From assembly GCA_031761405.1 (NCBI GenBank), contig JASEVX010000011.1, positions 31,240,936 to 31,304,935 of the forward strand: DNA of 64,000 nucleotides, in the 5' to 3' direction. Below the pieces are notes generated by a model. That model did not search any database. It worked only from the letters and a program-made list of their open reading frames with translations, and was not told where the DNA came from. This stretch comes from Serripes groenlandicus (Eukaryota > Mollusca > Bivalvia > Cardiida > Cardiidae). Position numbers and translations under genes: made by a program. Each line of letters starts with the position of its first letter. The first letter of the stretch is position 1. Of the stretch, positions 22,701 to 28,285 are shown piece after piece.

Positions 22701-23713
22701 AATACCCCACTTCCACATTCAACAACTCTGCAACGGACAGATATGAAATCTAATAGGCGAAACTGTAGAAAATCTCCATAGATGAAAAAATATTAAATAG
22801 AGTTGAAAACATCGTGACAAAAAGAGAAATTTTGCCCCATCATAAGCAATTTCTCCTTTTGTCACAATAATTTCTGAAGAAGTCTGCTTCAGCTCAGTTA
22901 AAATGCGTCTGCAGGTGGAAAGAGCTAATTCTCATTTGATTATAACAGAAACAGAATATTTTTTGTTGGTATATCCAAGCTAAACTACAAAGCAAGCAAT
23001 TCTCCTTGAAGTGAGATCTTAGCACTAGCAATGTGCCTTGGCATGGACAAGTTCATATGATTTGAATCCAATGCCTGTATTCCCCTCCATTGTAGCCCTT
23101 TCTTTGATACAGACAATGATAGACATATATGAAAAAAGCAAATCATAAAACAGAAACAGTTTTAAACCTTTCCCTGACACAGAAAACATTTATTGCCACT
23201 GCAGCAGACAACTTTTGAAAACATCGTAGGAGAAGGAGTAATTGCTGAGAAGTTTGTCAAAATTATATTCCAAACTTTCAAGATGTCAATTTCTATTTTC
23301 ACTGTAGATAGTTTAAAAGCATACACAACTTAAAATATCATTTTTTTGTAAGTGGTCACGTTGAATTCTATATGCATATATGATTTTGATGTAAAGAAGT
23401 TACTACTTATTTTAAATGTTTACAAATGCTAATTATTCATTATTTACAGAGAAAAGAAACTTTACCAGTACGGGAGATACAGAGTGTGAAGGCCGTTAGA
23501 AAGGGTATCAGAGACATTCCAAAAGCATTTGAAATATTTACTGCAGATCAAAATTATGTATTCAAGGCCAAAGGTCAACAAAACATAGAACCCTGGGTAC
23601 AGTGTATACACCTTGCTGTTGCTAAGGCGCAGAAAGATGGTAGTCAGGAGGAAGTTGTCGAAGATGTGACCTTAACCCGGCCAAGGGCGAATGTCAAGGA
23701 CACTAAATTATAG
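6993..23713 (+). CDS. VEPH1: Melted / VEPH1 homologue, C-terminal 591 residues in 11 exons (5' part outside the window)
   Basis: Eleven exons (6993-7156, 8909-9118, 10257-10471, 11620-11781, 13444-13558, 14685-14802, 16137-16276, 17980-18114, 19575-19724, 22000-22104, 23450-23713) join with matching phases into one frame of 591 codons plus TAG; every intron is GT...AG. Visible residues 1-196 are the helical, ARM/HEAT-like region. Residues 197-288 are a Ser-rich linker. Residues 289-469 are the conserved middle region (phrases such as QHFCEKHL and FDVFEF). Residues 470 to about 565 are a PH domain with the basic K...[10 protein letters not shown] stretch expected to bind phosphoinositides and the invariant Trp (553, in EPWVQC). 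In Drosophila, Melted binds Tsc1 and FOXO at the membrane and tunes insulin/TOR signalling; the vertebrate orthologue is VEPH1. The vertebrate protein is about 830 residues, so roughly 200-240 N-terminal residues are missing. No such exon was found between 1 and 6992. Identification rests on PH-domain and overall similarity to remembered family features. Confidence 0.9.
7338..7546 (-). mobile_element. TTAA-MITE, intronic, full length with a small internal deletion
   Basis: It runs from 'ttaaccctttccctcatatgac' to 'gagggaaagggttaa' with intact TTAA on both sides and the hairpin around gaaattgcacgttttgagcaatttc. It lies in the Melted intron after the first visible exon. Confidence 0.9.
7548..7680. 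mobile_element. Palindromic 'GTACCCACAACATAG' element, partial
   Basis: The block 'tcgtctcaataaggcgattcttttgagta' followed by 'cctacaacatagg' and ending 'cttatctagtcctctgg' matches the element seen at 10014-10227. The left half is missing and the piece abuts the TTAA end of the preceding MITE. Confidence 0.5.
7758..7987 (-). mobile_element. TTAA-MITE, full length
   Basis: It is 230 bases with ends 'ttaaccctttccctcat' and 'atgagggaaagggttaa'. It carries the reverse-orientation body with hairpin gagaaattgcacgttttgtgcaatttc. It is very similar to the copies at 7338 and 27042, so it is probably recent. Confidence 0.9.
8080..8570. mobile_element. Palindromic 'CCCACAACATAGGGT' element split by a SINE
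   Basis: The left half (to 8140) has 'aggtccagataagtggg' and 'cccacagtatc'. The right half (from 8443) has 'ccaaaccctatga', 'agtacccacaacatagggt' and 'cacttatctggagctctg'. The ends are inverted copies of each other, and the SINE at 8141-8442 separates the halves. Confidence 0.6.
8141..8442 (+). mobile_element. tRNA-derived SINE with 8-bp target duplication
   Basis: The 5' end is tRNA-like with an A box (tagctcagtcgg) and B box (gatcgaatcc). The middle and 3' domain contain 'aactggccgccgtgatatga' and 'ggcgttaaaccccaa' followed by an (aatc)n tail. An 8-bp duplication TTATGATC lies at 8133-8140 and 8443-8450. This type of 3' domain is shared by SINEs reported from mollusc genomes. It inserted into an older palindromic element. 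Confidence 0.88.
8580..8810 (-). mobile_element. TTAA-MITE, full length
   Basis: It runs from 'ttaactctttccctctt' to 'gagggaaagggttaa', with TTAA at 8580-8583 and 8807-8810 and the hairpin core present. It ends 98 bases before the Melted exon at 8909. Confidence 0.88.
8909..9118 (+). CDS. VEPH1: Melted exon, ARM/HEAT-like region
   Basis: It is 210 bases (70 codons), phase 0 on both sides, between tatttcag/acc and tcaaag/gtgaat. It encodes two helical hairpins ([13 protein letters not shown] ... [10 protein letters not shown]). It joins the previous exon directly. Confidence 0.88.
9164..9374. mobile_element. TTAA-MITE, old diverged copy
   Basis: It starts 'ttaaccccgctttcc' and ends 'gtgagtgggaaagggctga'; internal 'aaatctgcagcagagg' and 'gtctgctatagat' blocks survive. 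Confidence 0.6.
9470..9535 (+). mobile_element. SINE 3'-tail fragment
   Basis: 'aatattgaaagcggcataa' and 'aaccccaataaaactaaac' match the 3' end shared by the SINEs at 8141 and 53950. The tRNA-like head is absent. Confidence 0.45.
9860..9995. mobile_element. TTAA-MITE fragment in a Melted intron
   Basis: Hairpin remnant ('ggaaaaggagaaac' ... 'ctcattttgccac') and right arm ('gtcttctgcag' ... 'ttttggaaagggct') remain. The preceding 9640-9790 stretch holds a diverged palindrome with 'ggtggtctttat' and its inverse. Confidence 0.5.
10014..10227. mobile_element. Palindromic MITE, complete
   Basis: Inverted ends (ctagatccagacctctagata against tatctggacctttgctagatc) flank an inner hairpin built of 'tatgttgtgggtgctcaaa' and its inverse around 'gaatcgtctcaaggagacgat'-like sequence. 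It is the best copy of a family also seen at 7548, 8080-8570, 17040-17190 and 50300-50495. It ends about 30 bases before the Melted exon at 10257. Confidence 0.7.
10257..10471 (+). CDS. VEPH1: Melted exon, ARM/HEAT-like region
   Basis: It lies between ttccag/ggt and aaaaaata/gtaagt, 215 bases, leaving with two bases of a Tyr codon. The frame reads [14 protein letters not shown] and onward. A TAG that appears to end the frame is split by the splice donor. Confidence 0.88.
10511..10640. mobile_element. CCAAT-containing palindromic element, diverged
   Basis: 'ggatccaaaactataaaac' and 'tctgattggtca ... gaaccaatcaga' match an element at 24414-24575 with inverted ends. Its inner arms carry an inverted ATTGG/CCAAT pair. 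Confidence 0.45.
10731..10764 (+). repeat. Poly-G tract of 34 bases
   Basis: An uninterrupted run of 34 G in the Melted intron after exon 10257-10471. Such a run can form stacked G-quartets on the coding strand and is length-unstable. The assembled length may be unreliable. Confidence 0.95.
11335..11563 (+). mobile_element. TTAA-MITE, full length
   Basis: Ends are 'ttaaccctttccctcattta' and 'atgagggaaagggttaa'. The hairpin arms are unusually perfect (caaaggagaaattgctcatg against the inverse). It lies 57 bases before the Melted exon at 11620. Confidence 0.9.
11620..11781 (+). CDS. VEPH1: Melted exon, Ser/Thr/Gln-rich linker
   Basis: It follows acceptor aactcacag/t, whose first base completes Tyr196, and ends at ttcaag/gtaaag after 162 bases. 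It encodes [15 protein letters not shown] and a VTIITVGNP strand, then a Gln/Ser-rich stretch that is probably disordered. Confidence 0.85.
12076..12268 (+). mobile_element. TTAA-MITE, left end missing
   Basis: It begins inside the left arm ('atagcagacggctttttg'), keeps the hairpin, and ends 'gtattagggaaaaggttaa'. Confidence 0.75.
12551..12806 (-). mobile_element. tRNA-derived SINE, second type
   Basis: Read on the minus strand, a tRNA-like head near 12735-12800 has an A-box-like 'gtagtagagcatccgcct' and a B-box-like 'aggttcaatctcc'. The 3' end holds 'ggcgtaaaacacct'. It is related to the copy at 46165-46440 and distinct from the 8141 type in its body. Confidence 0.65.
13081..13309 (-). mobile_element. 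TTAA-MITE, diverged
   Basis: It runs 'ttaaccctttctcacct' to 'ggtgggaaagggatta' in reverse orientation, with the hairpin around 'aaaggggaaatttc'. Confidence 0.75.
13444..13558 (+). CDS. VEPH1: Melted exon, Ser-rich linker
   Basis: It is 115 bases between atttatag/aaac and ttaccg/gtaagt; the first base completes an Arg codon and it leaves in phase 0. It encodes [17 protein letters not shown], including an SP site of the kind phosphorylated in signalling linkers. A MITE starts only 16 bases after the exon end. Confidence 0.85.
13575..13802 (-). mobile_element. TTAA-MITE 16 bases after a Melted splice donor
   Basis: It runs 'ttaaaactttcccacat' to 'tgttggaaagggttaa'. The hairpin is strong (ggagaaattactcatcatga against its inverse). 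The close position to exon 13444-13558 places the hairpin near the donor. Confidence 0.8.
14232..14462 (+). mobile_element. TTAA-MITE, full length
   Basis: 231 bases with both TTAA copies, left arm 'tccctcacatagacgctttc' and right arm 'gccgtatgagggaaagagttaa'. Confidence 0.9.
14685..14802 (+). CDS. VEPH1: Melted exon, conserved middle region
   Basis: It lies between cctttcag/cca and attgtag/gtaggt, 118 bases, phase 0 in and one base over. It encodes [18 protein letters not shown] and a conserved IPLPAKCSI motif. Confidence 0.87.
15172..15440 (-). mobile_element. tRNA-derived SINE
   Basis: On the minus strand it has a B-box 'gagttcgaacc', the central 'tgtggaaaagcagc' and 'ttcgtcttccaccaatggg' blocks, and the 3' domain 'ggtgttaaacccc' with an (aatc)n tail. 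It is the same family as 8141-8442. Confidence 0.8.
15545..16010. mobile_element. Two degraded TTAA-MITEs
   Basis: Positions 15545-15683 keep the hairpin and right end ('tatgtggaaaagggttaa'). Positions 15796-16010 keep 'gtgcagcagatgtcttttg', the hairpin and 'gtcgtatcctacagat'. Confidence 0.6.
16137..16276 (+). CDS. VEPH1: Melted exon, conserved middle region
   Basis: It lies between ttttcacag/at (completing Asp328) and gttcag/gtaatt, 140 bases, phase 0 out. It encodes a beta-rich segment with [17 protein letters not shown] and [10 protein letters not shown]. Confidence 0.88.
16305..16534 (-). mobile_element. TTAA-MITE in the Melted intron, diverged ends
   Basis: It begins 'ttaacccccattctctcat' 28 bases after the donor of the 16137-16276 exon and ends 'ataggtgggaaaggatttt'. 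The hairpin and both gcagcagat / ctgctgcagagg blocks are present. Confidence 0.8.
16619..16830 (+). mobile_element. TTAA-MITE, short left arm
   Basis: It starts 'ttaacttttgacgcctctgc' and ends 'tgtgagaaagggttaa'. A piece resembling a SINE tail ('gttgaaagcggcgtaaa') lies in its right half at about 16762-16780. Confidence 0.65.
16870..17190. mobile_element. Palindromic 'GTACCCACAACATA' element, partial
   Basis: An inner hairpin at 17068-17123 (ttgttgtgggtactcaaaag and its inverse) is followed by 'aatatgcaaaagccccttat' as in the element at 8443-8570. Confidence 0.5.
17270..17970. other. Intronic stretch without recognisable features
   Basis: AT-rich Melted intron sequence between repeats and the exon at 17980. 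No open frame with splice sites, RNA gene or repeat family was recognised on either strand. Confidence 0.5.
17980..18114 (+). CDS. VEPH1: Melted exon, conserved middle region
   Basis: It lies between tattcatag/gca and gcaaag/gtaatg, 135 bases (45 codons), phase 0 on both sides. It encodes a helical stretch [19 protein letters not shown] and a beta-like [11 protein letters not shown]. Confidence 0.87.
18128..18357 (+). mobile_element. TTAA-MITE, full length
   Basis: It runs 'ttaaccctttcccccat' to 'gtatgagggaaagggtaaa' and starts 13 bases after the Melted donor at 18115. The right TTAA is mutated to TAAA. A second, older copy follows directly (18358-18555). Confidence 0.85.
18358..18555 (+). 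mobile_element. TTAA-MITE, old copy adjoining the previous one
   Basis: Blocks 'ctacagcagatgacttttg', a decayed hairpin and 'ttgtctgctgcaag' then 'tgttggaaagggtaaa' survive. Confidence 0.55.
19010..19255. mobile_element. Second MITE family, ends CGAGGGCTTGGCGTGAAACG
   Basis: Inverted ends of about 28 bp (cgagggcttggcgtgaaacg at 19007-19026; inverse near 19232-19253) enclose a hairpin 'gatgccattgctcagaacga' with its inverse. A close copy lies at 44528-44776. The internal loop TTGCTCAGAACGAGCAA is shared with the TTAA-MITE hairpin. Confidence 0.8.
19272..19293. repeat. (TG)n microsatellite
   Basis: Short alternating TG run interrupted by one A, in a Melted intron. Confidence 0.7.
19575..19724 (+). 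CDS. VEPH1: Melted exon, link to PH domain
   Basis: It lies between ctctttttcag/gac and attgct/gtatgt, 150 bases, phase 0. It encodes [19 protein letters not shown] and NHPEKM, a segment characteristic of Melted/VEPH1 just before the PH domain. Confidence 0.88.
19756..20249 (+). mobile_element. TTAA-MITE carrying a 280-bp foreign insert
   Basis: The left arm and hairpin (19756-19920) and the right arm (20204-20249, 'tcgtttgctgcagatt' to 'gtgtgggaaagggttta') are separated by an insert. The insert begins with the hairpin 'tacccccagatacatagtat...gggg' and contains 'gtcggtccgttggtctg', which resembles the start of the mollusc repeat at 32828. Confidence 0.7.
20388..20599 (+). mobile_element. TTAA-MITE, full length
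   Basis: It runs 'attacccctttcccatgc' to 'tatgtgggaaagggttaa'. The hairpin 'aggagaaattgctcaaaacg' and its inverse are well preserved. Confidence 0.8.
20690..21640. repeat. Dispersed mollusc-type 'aggtcactaggccaaat' repeat, interrupted by a MITE
   Basis: Four or more diverged units contain 'gaaactttgtcagaatgttt', 'tgatatctaggccaagttt' and 'actaggccaaattga'. The terminal block 'caggtgagcgatccagggtc' resumes at 21599, after the MITE at 21366-21595. Related arrays lie at 28285-29700, 57062-57185 and 57830-58215. Confidence 0.75.
21366..21595 (+). mobile_element. TTAA-MITE inside a dispersed repeat
   Basis: 230 bases, both TTAA copies intact, ends 'ttaaccctttcccttgta' and 'gtatgagggaaagggttaa'. 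It splits the 20690-21640 repeat just before its terminal block, so it is younger than that repeat. Confidence 0.9.
21700..21850. mobile_element. TTAA-MITE fragment
   Basis: Right-oriented middle part with 'ctacagaagaagattttgaa' and the hairpin 'aggagaaattgctcataatg'; both ends are lost. Confidence 0.5.
22000..22104 (+). CDS. VEPH1: Melted exon, PH domain N-terminal half
   Basis: It lies between accttctag/ggt and gattca/gtaaga, 105 bases. It encodes [17 protein letters not shown] followed by [13 protein letters not shown], the first three PH strands with the basic phosphoinositide-binding loop. Confidence 0.92.
22149..22411. mobile_element. Truncated TTAA-MITE followed by an internally deleted copy
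   Basis: The first copy (22149-22250) stops in its hairpin. The second (22254-22411) has both TTAA ends but lacks the hairpin core. The right TTAA falls within 'cTTAAtactaag', a site preserved uninterrupted in the inverted copy at 26666-26669. Confidence 0.75.
22408..23032 (+). repeat. Inverted duplication, left arm (about 625 bp)
   Basis: This arm matches 26062-26669 in inverted orientation from 'ttaatactaagtaatac' to 'agcactagcaat'. It contains the greater part of a long-TIR palindromic element (to 22663) and an old MITE (22685-22930). The arms enclose the last exon of Melted. Confidence 0.85.
23160..23260. mobile_element. TTAA-MITE fragment
   Basis: Left arm only: 'aacctttccctgacacag', 'actgcagcagacaac' and the start of the hairpin. 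Confidence 0.45.
23450..23713 (+). CDS. VEPH1: Melted last coding exon, PH domain C-terminal half and stop
   Basis: It follows acceptor tatttacag/aga and ends at TAG (23711-23713). It encodes the second half of the PH fold ([26 protein letters not shown], helix with [11 protein letters not shown]) and a 26-residue acidic/basic tail. The exon lies inside an inverted duplication (22408-23032 against 26062-26669). Confidence 0.92.
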   Translation, partial: RKETLPVREIQSVKAVRKGIRDIPKAFEIFTADQNYVFKAKGQQNIEPWVQCIHLAVAKAQKDGSQEEVVEDVTLTRPRANVKDTKL

Positions 23714-23718
23714 TATTG

Positions 23719-23935
23719 CTAACCCTTTCCCACATTCAACAAATCTGCAGCAGACAACTGAAAACATCTTGTCAAAACTTTGGGAAAAATTAGTAAAATG
23801 AAAACATTTTTCTTGAATAAAAGTGTGGCAAAAGTAGAAATTTCTCATTATGAGCAATTAGTCCTTTTGCAACACTGTTTTCAAAAGTCGTCTGCTGCAG
23901 ATGCATCAGAATGTGCCTATAAGTGTAGTTATAGT
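23719..23935. mobile_element. TTAA-MITE in the 3' flank of Melted
   Basis: It begins 'ctaaccctttcccac' 6 bases after the stop codon and keeps the gcagcagacaac block, the hairpin and 'gtcgtctgctgcagatgc'. The right end has decayed. It contains the only nearby AATAAA. Confidence 0.7.
23816..23821 (+). terminator. Candidate polyadenylation signal AATAAA for Melted
   Basis: A canonical AATAAA lies about 100 bases after the Melted stop. It sits inside a degraded TTAA-MITE that starts 'ctaaccctttcccac' at about 23719. Use as a poly(A) signal is inferred from position. Confidence 0.4.
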
Positions 23936-24013
23936 TATTTAATGTTTACAGTGCAACCTCTTCAGGGCAACATCTTGCAAAGAGGGAGAAATACAGCTCC
24001 ATCTCTTAAATTA

Positions 24014-24245
24014 GTAACCCTTTCCCACATGCAGACACTTTCTGATGCCTCCCAAGCTGACGACTTTTGAAAACATTGTGACAGAAGGAGAAATTGCTCA
24101 TGATGAGCAATTTCTCCTTTTGCCACATTGTTTTTTTTAACTCTTTTCAATAAATACGCTTTCATTGGTAGATATTTTCTTAAGTTTTGCTCAGATGTTT
24201 TCAAAGTGACTTGCTGCAGTTTTGTCACATGTGGGAGAGGGTTAA
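24014..24245 (+). mobile_element. TTAA-MITE, full length, diverged
   Basis: It runs 'gtaaccctttcccacat' to 'catgtgggagagggttaa', hairpin present. Confidence 0.8.
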
Positions 24246-24413
24246 ATAATATCCCAGTTATTAACTTATTTTTGACAAAATTGAAGCAGCTCTGTTGGGA
24301 AAACATTGTAGGAAAAGGAGAAATTGCTTGTGATGAACTATTTCTCTTATTGCGTCTATGCTTTCAAATGCATCCATATATTATATTTTCTTTCATTTTA
24401 TTTAATTAATGGG

Positions 24414-24575
24414 CAGGATCCAAAACTAGAAATGTTTAATCTATGCTCAGGTTTTGTGCTCCAGTATCTGATTGGTCAGAAGCAAATTGGTTCTCCAAAT
24501 TAACCAATCAGAAGCCTAATTGGGAGCAGGCAGTTCAACCCGTGTTTTCAGAGTTTTATAGTTTCAAACCCATAT
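24414..24575. mobile_element. CCAAT-type palindromic element
   Basis: It has inverted inner arms 'ctgattggtcagaag' and 'ttaaccaatcagaag'. The right end ('gagttttatagtttcaaac') is the inverse of the left end of the 10511 copy. Confidence 0.5.
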
Positions 24576-24659
24576 GTGGGGGAAATTACACCATTGTTCT
24601 AAAGAGGCTGTTGCTCAAAAAGAGGTGCGCTTTGAGAGGTTAAGACTGGCTGTTGTACG

Positions 24660-25440
24660 CACTCATAATGAACAAAAAGGAAAGATGACCTAACTTGTTA
24701 CACATTTCATTCACATTTCTGCCTCAAACAACTTCTTTTCTGTAACCACTGGGCCAATTGTGTTGTGATGAAACTTCATCCCCTTTATTTTCCTCCTTAA
24801 CTCCTACGAATTTTGTTTATATATTCCAAACTCTGGTTTTCATTGCTACTAAAAGAAAACGCCTTATAAATGTTCTTCTTCAAAACATTTGGCATATTTT
24901 CAAATAATTTTGTAGAAATGTTCCAATGGTGACCATCTAGCCATGTTGATTGGTAAAAAACATTGCCTTTTATGGCTTTTGTGAAAATTGCTAGTCTTCT
25001 CCTCAGAATATTTTAGTCAAATTTACAAATTAATTTAAAGATTTTTTTCAAAGGTTACCCTTTACCAAATTCCTTGATTTGTAATATATTAAAAAAAAAG
25101 CATGACCTCCCAGGCTGGGAAGATTAAGACCTTTTAAGACTTTTTAAATAATCTTCTCCAAACATTTTGTCCCCATTTTTCAAATTATTTCATGGAAATG
25201 TTCCAAGGTTGATCCCCTTCATGAGTCCTTCATGTCATACTTCTTTGACGACCTTCTATCAGTTCCTTAAGTCATGCTAATTTGAAAGAGCTGAGAGTTA
25301 TTTCCCCTTATAGCCGTGGAGCAATACTGGCCCTATTGGAACTTTTGTTTCAAAAAGTCATACATTTCAGAGGTTTCAAATGGCATCTGTAAAACAGGTT
25401 AAAGATTAAAGGCCAGTAGACAATCATTCATTACATATTT
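24660..25440. other. Gene-free stretch, AT-rich
   Basis: No exon, RNA gene or complete element was recognised. Loosely repeated phrases (for example 'caaataattt', 'gaaatgttccaaggt') suggest an old diverged tandem repeat. Confidence 0.4.
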
Positions 25441-26042
25441 TCAGCCGTTCCCACATACAGCATATCTGCAGCAGACAACATTGAAGACATTTAGTATAAA
25501 ATATGAAAAGACTCTATAAATGAAGGTATAAATACTGAATACAGTTGAAAACGTTGTGGCAAAAGGAGAAATTGCTCGTTTCAATTGCTCGCTTGTTGAA
25601 AGCTGTGTTAAAGACCATAGAAACAAACAATCAAATATGTACTTTAATTGTAACCCTCTATTTGATTCAAATTATTTTAAATGCCTTTGAAGCTGGTAAC
25701 TTATGATGAAAATATTGTGGAGAATTTAGGAGCCATGTACAATAGTTTCAAAAGGTGTTTGCTTAACCCTTTCACATATATAACAAATCTTCAGCAAACT
25801 GTCTTGGCAAAAATATGGGAATGAACCCTTTCCAACATACAACAAATCTGCAGCAGACAACTTTGAAACAGTCATGCAAAACATAAAATCTCTATAAATG
25901 AAAGTATAATTACTGACAACAGATGAAAACATTGTGGAAAAAGTTAAAACTGCTTGTTTCAAGCAATTTCTCCTTTTGTCACAATGTTTTCAGCAGCCCT
26001 CTGCTGCAGAGGCGTCGGAATGCGTCTGTGGGAAAGGGTTAT
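25441..26042. mobile_element. Cluster of three TTAA-MITE copies
   Basis: Positions 25441-25600 hold a left arm and hairpin start, 25763-25820 a left-arm scrap, and 25822-26042 a near-complete reverse-orientation copy ('tgaaccctttccaac' to 'gtgggaaagggttata'). Confidence 0.65.
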
Positions 26043-26061
26043 AAAACACACTACTGATCAT

Positions 26062-26669
26062 ATTGCTAGTGCTAAGATCTCACTTCAAGGAGAATTGCTT
26101 GCTTTGTAGTTTTGCTTGGATATACTAACAAAAAATATTTTGTTTCTGTTATGATCAAATGAGAATTAACTCTTTCCACCTGCAGATGCATTTTAACTGA
26201 TCTGAAGCACACTTCTTCAGAAATTATAAAGGCAAAAGGAGAAATTGCTTATGATTGGGTAAAATATCTCTTTCAACTCTTATTTAATAATTATATTATT
26301 TTCATCTATGGAGATTTTCTACAGTTTCGCCTATTAGTTTTCATATCTGTCCATTGCAGAGTTGTTGTATGTGGAAGTGGGGTATTTAAAGAAACTTCAC
26401 CAATTACACCCGATCACCCATCAGGGTCCAATTCCACCAGCCTTACTTAGCACTAAGTAATACTTAAATACTTAAAAGCATATTGTGTCATTTTTGTTTC
26501 CCTAATATTTTGTAAAACATGAATGGTGGAATGTAAATGATTAAGTTGACATAAATATTTACCTTGCTGACCAACAATACTTGTTAGGGAATGAAATCTT
26601 TCATTTTTTTAAGGGAAACTAAAATGATGAAATACTCCTTTTAAGTTTTTAAGTATTACTTAGTATTAA
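26062..26669 (-). repeat. Inverted duplication, right arm (about 608 bp)
   Basis: Inverted partner of 22408-23032. It contains an old MITE (about 26165-26385) and, running past the arm to 26692, the intact long-TIR element. Confidence 0.85.
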
Positions 26670-26692
26670 GTAAGGTTGGTGGAATTGGACCC
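26424..26692. mobile_element. Palindromic MITE with long inverted ends (GGGTCCAATTCCACC)
   Basis: The 269-bp element has inverted ends of roughly 58 bp, starting 'gggtccaattccaccagcc' and ending 'ttggtggaattggaccc'. They include 'actaagtaatacttaaa' on both sides. The other copy (22408-22663) lacks its left end, which was replaced by a TTAA-MITE end. Confidence 0.75.
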
Positions 26693-26839
26693 AGTTGAAT
26701 ACATGTCATCATTTTGGCAATATTTAATTGTTTATTTACTACTTTAATTGGATAGTTTTCATGTATTACATTTAATGTTAGGATTTGTATTATTCTGTTA
26801 TATTTCTTCTGTGAAAACACAATCATGTAGAGTATGATA

Positions 26840-26942
26840 TACCAGTCATAGGTTATCCATTCAATTATGGAGATTTTCTATGTTTTGACAAAATACATTC
26901 AAAGTCGTCTGCTGCAGAATTGTCGTATGAGGGAAAGGGTTA
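26840..26942 (+). mobile_element. TTAA-MITE right-arm fragment
   Basis: From 'gtcataggttatccattc' to 'gtatgagggaaagggttaa'; the left half is missing. Confidence 0.75.
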
Positions 26943-27041
26943 AAGAATATTGCTGGATTATTTGATCATTATACCCCTCCAAATGAATGTTTGTCTGGGA
27001 CTTAATGGACTCACTGTGTCGGTAAGGTTGGTAGTTCTATA

Positions 27042-27271
27042 TTAACCCTTTCCCTCATACGGCAATTCTGCAGCAGACGACTTTGAACGTATTTTGTCAA
27101 AACATAGAAAATCTCCATAATTGAATGGATAACCTATGACAAAAAGTGGAAAACATTGTGGCAAAAGGAGAAATTGCACGTTTTGTGCAATTTCTTCTTT
27201 TGTCACTATGTTTTCAAAAAGCCGTCTGCTGCAGAGGCGTCAGAAAGCGTCTATATGAGGGAAAGTGTTAT
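27042..27271 (-). mobile_element. TTAA-MITE, full length
   Basis: It runs 'ttaaccctttccctcatac' to 'atgagggaaagtgttat'. It is nearly identical to 7758-7987 over its length, so it belongs to the youngest subgroup. Confidence 0.88.
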
Positions 27272-27474
27272 ATATGAACTTTGGCTGAGCAAATTACTTT
27301 ATCAATTTATAAGATGCTTTAAACTTTTACAAATTGAAGATGTGCATGACATAATCTAGACCGGTACATGGAGTTCTGTTGTAAATAAGTATGTCTGACA
27401 TGAACCAAGAATAGCATCTCTAGATTGGTCACCTCCCTCCCCTTATGTATCACCATTGCATATATATGTTTCAG

Positions 27475-27689
27475 TCTGAACTTGTACACAGTTGGAGAGA
27501 TTATATGTAAGCTGCTCAGTCAGTAGAGTACTTGCCCTGAAAGCGAGAGGTCCCGGATTTGAACTGGCAGCATGTTTTTCTCTCCTTGTGACATTGGCAC
27601 CCAATAAGGGACCGTGACAGCACTGCTTGGTCAGTCTGGGCTAACCGGGCCACTTACATGTAATCTCTCCAACTGTGTACAAGTTCAGA
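27475..27689. mobile_element. 215-bp element: tRNA-like body inside perfect 29-bp inverted repeats
   Basis: The terminal 29 bases (27475-27503 and 27661-27689) are exact inverse copies, and one mismatch later the match extends to 36. The body near 27509-27572 can be folded like a tRNA: acceptor gctgc/gcagc, an anticodon stem cttgc/gcgag with loop cctgaaa (anticodon TGA), and a B-box-like 'ggatttgaact'. The A box is weak. It is a repeat, not a functional tRNA gene. Confidence 0.7.
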
Positions 27690-27699
27690 TCGTGACATA

Positions 27700-28285
27700 T
27701 AGTATCATTTATACAATGGATTTTCGTTAACTCTACAGAGGACTAATACAATTTTGTTGTTCGGAATAAATACATAAATAATGAAGCGAACTGCTTTCGG
27801 AGTTTGAAAGGTTAAATCGGTTAGGTCTACAAATAGGTCGTCTCTATAGCCTTTTGCTTGCTAAAACCATTTCCAAAGCGCATGCCATTCTTTGTGTATG
27901 CCTGATCCAATATTGTAATGGTAGGGAAAGGTAACGCAATTCAAAACTAGACATTAATTTGCATACTGTCTGTTTATGCGTTACTGGAGTTATCTCCCCT
28001 TGGACAATCTTTTTATACTATCAAAGCAAATTGCAGGGGTAGTGAGTCACCTTCAGTGCCAGCTCTAGTTTTTATTGACATAGATAGATAAGAAATTTTG
28101 GATGTTTTTTGTACTGGTGATTGTTAAATAGTGATAGGATTTTTTAATGGTTATTAGGTACTAATCCTGGTGCTTTGATTATAATAATGTGTGATATTAT
28201 ATTGACTTGTGTTGCGTTATGTTTACTGTTACATATATGTATAGACATATATATCAAAAACTTACATAAAGCTAAATGATCACAA
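27700..28285. other. Gene-free stretch
   Basis: No exon or element with clear ends was recognised. A CT-rich phrase 'ggagttatctccccttgga' resembles a short mollusc repeat motif. Confidence 0.4.
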
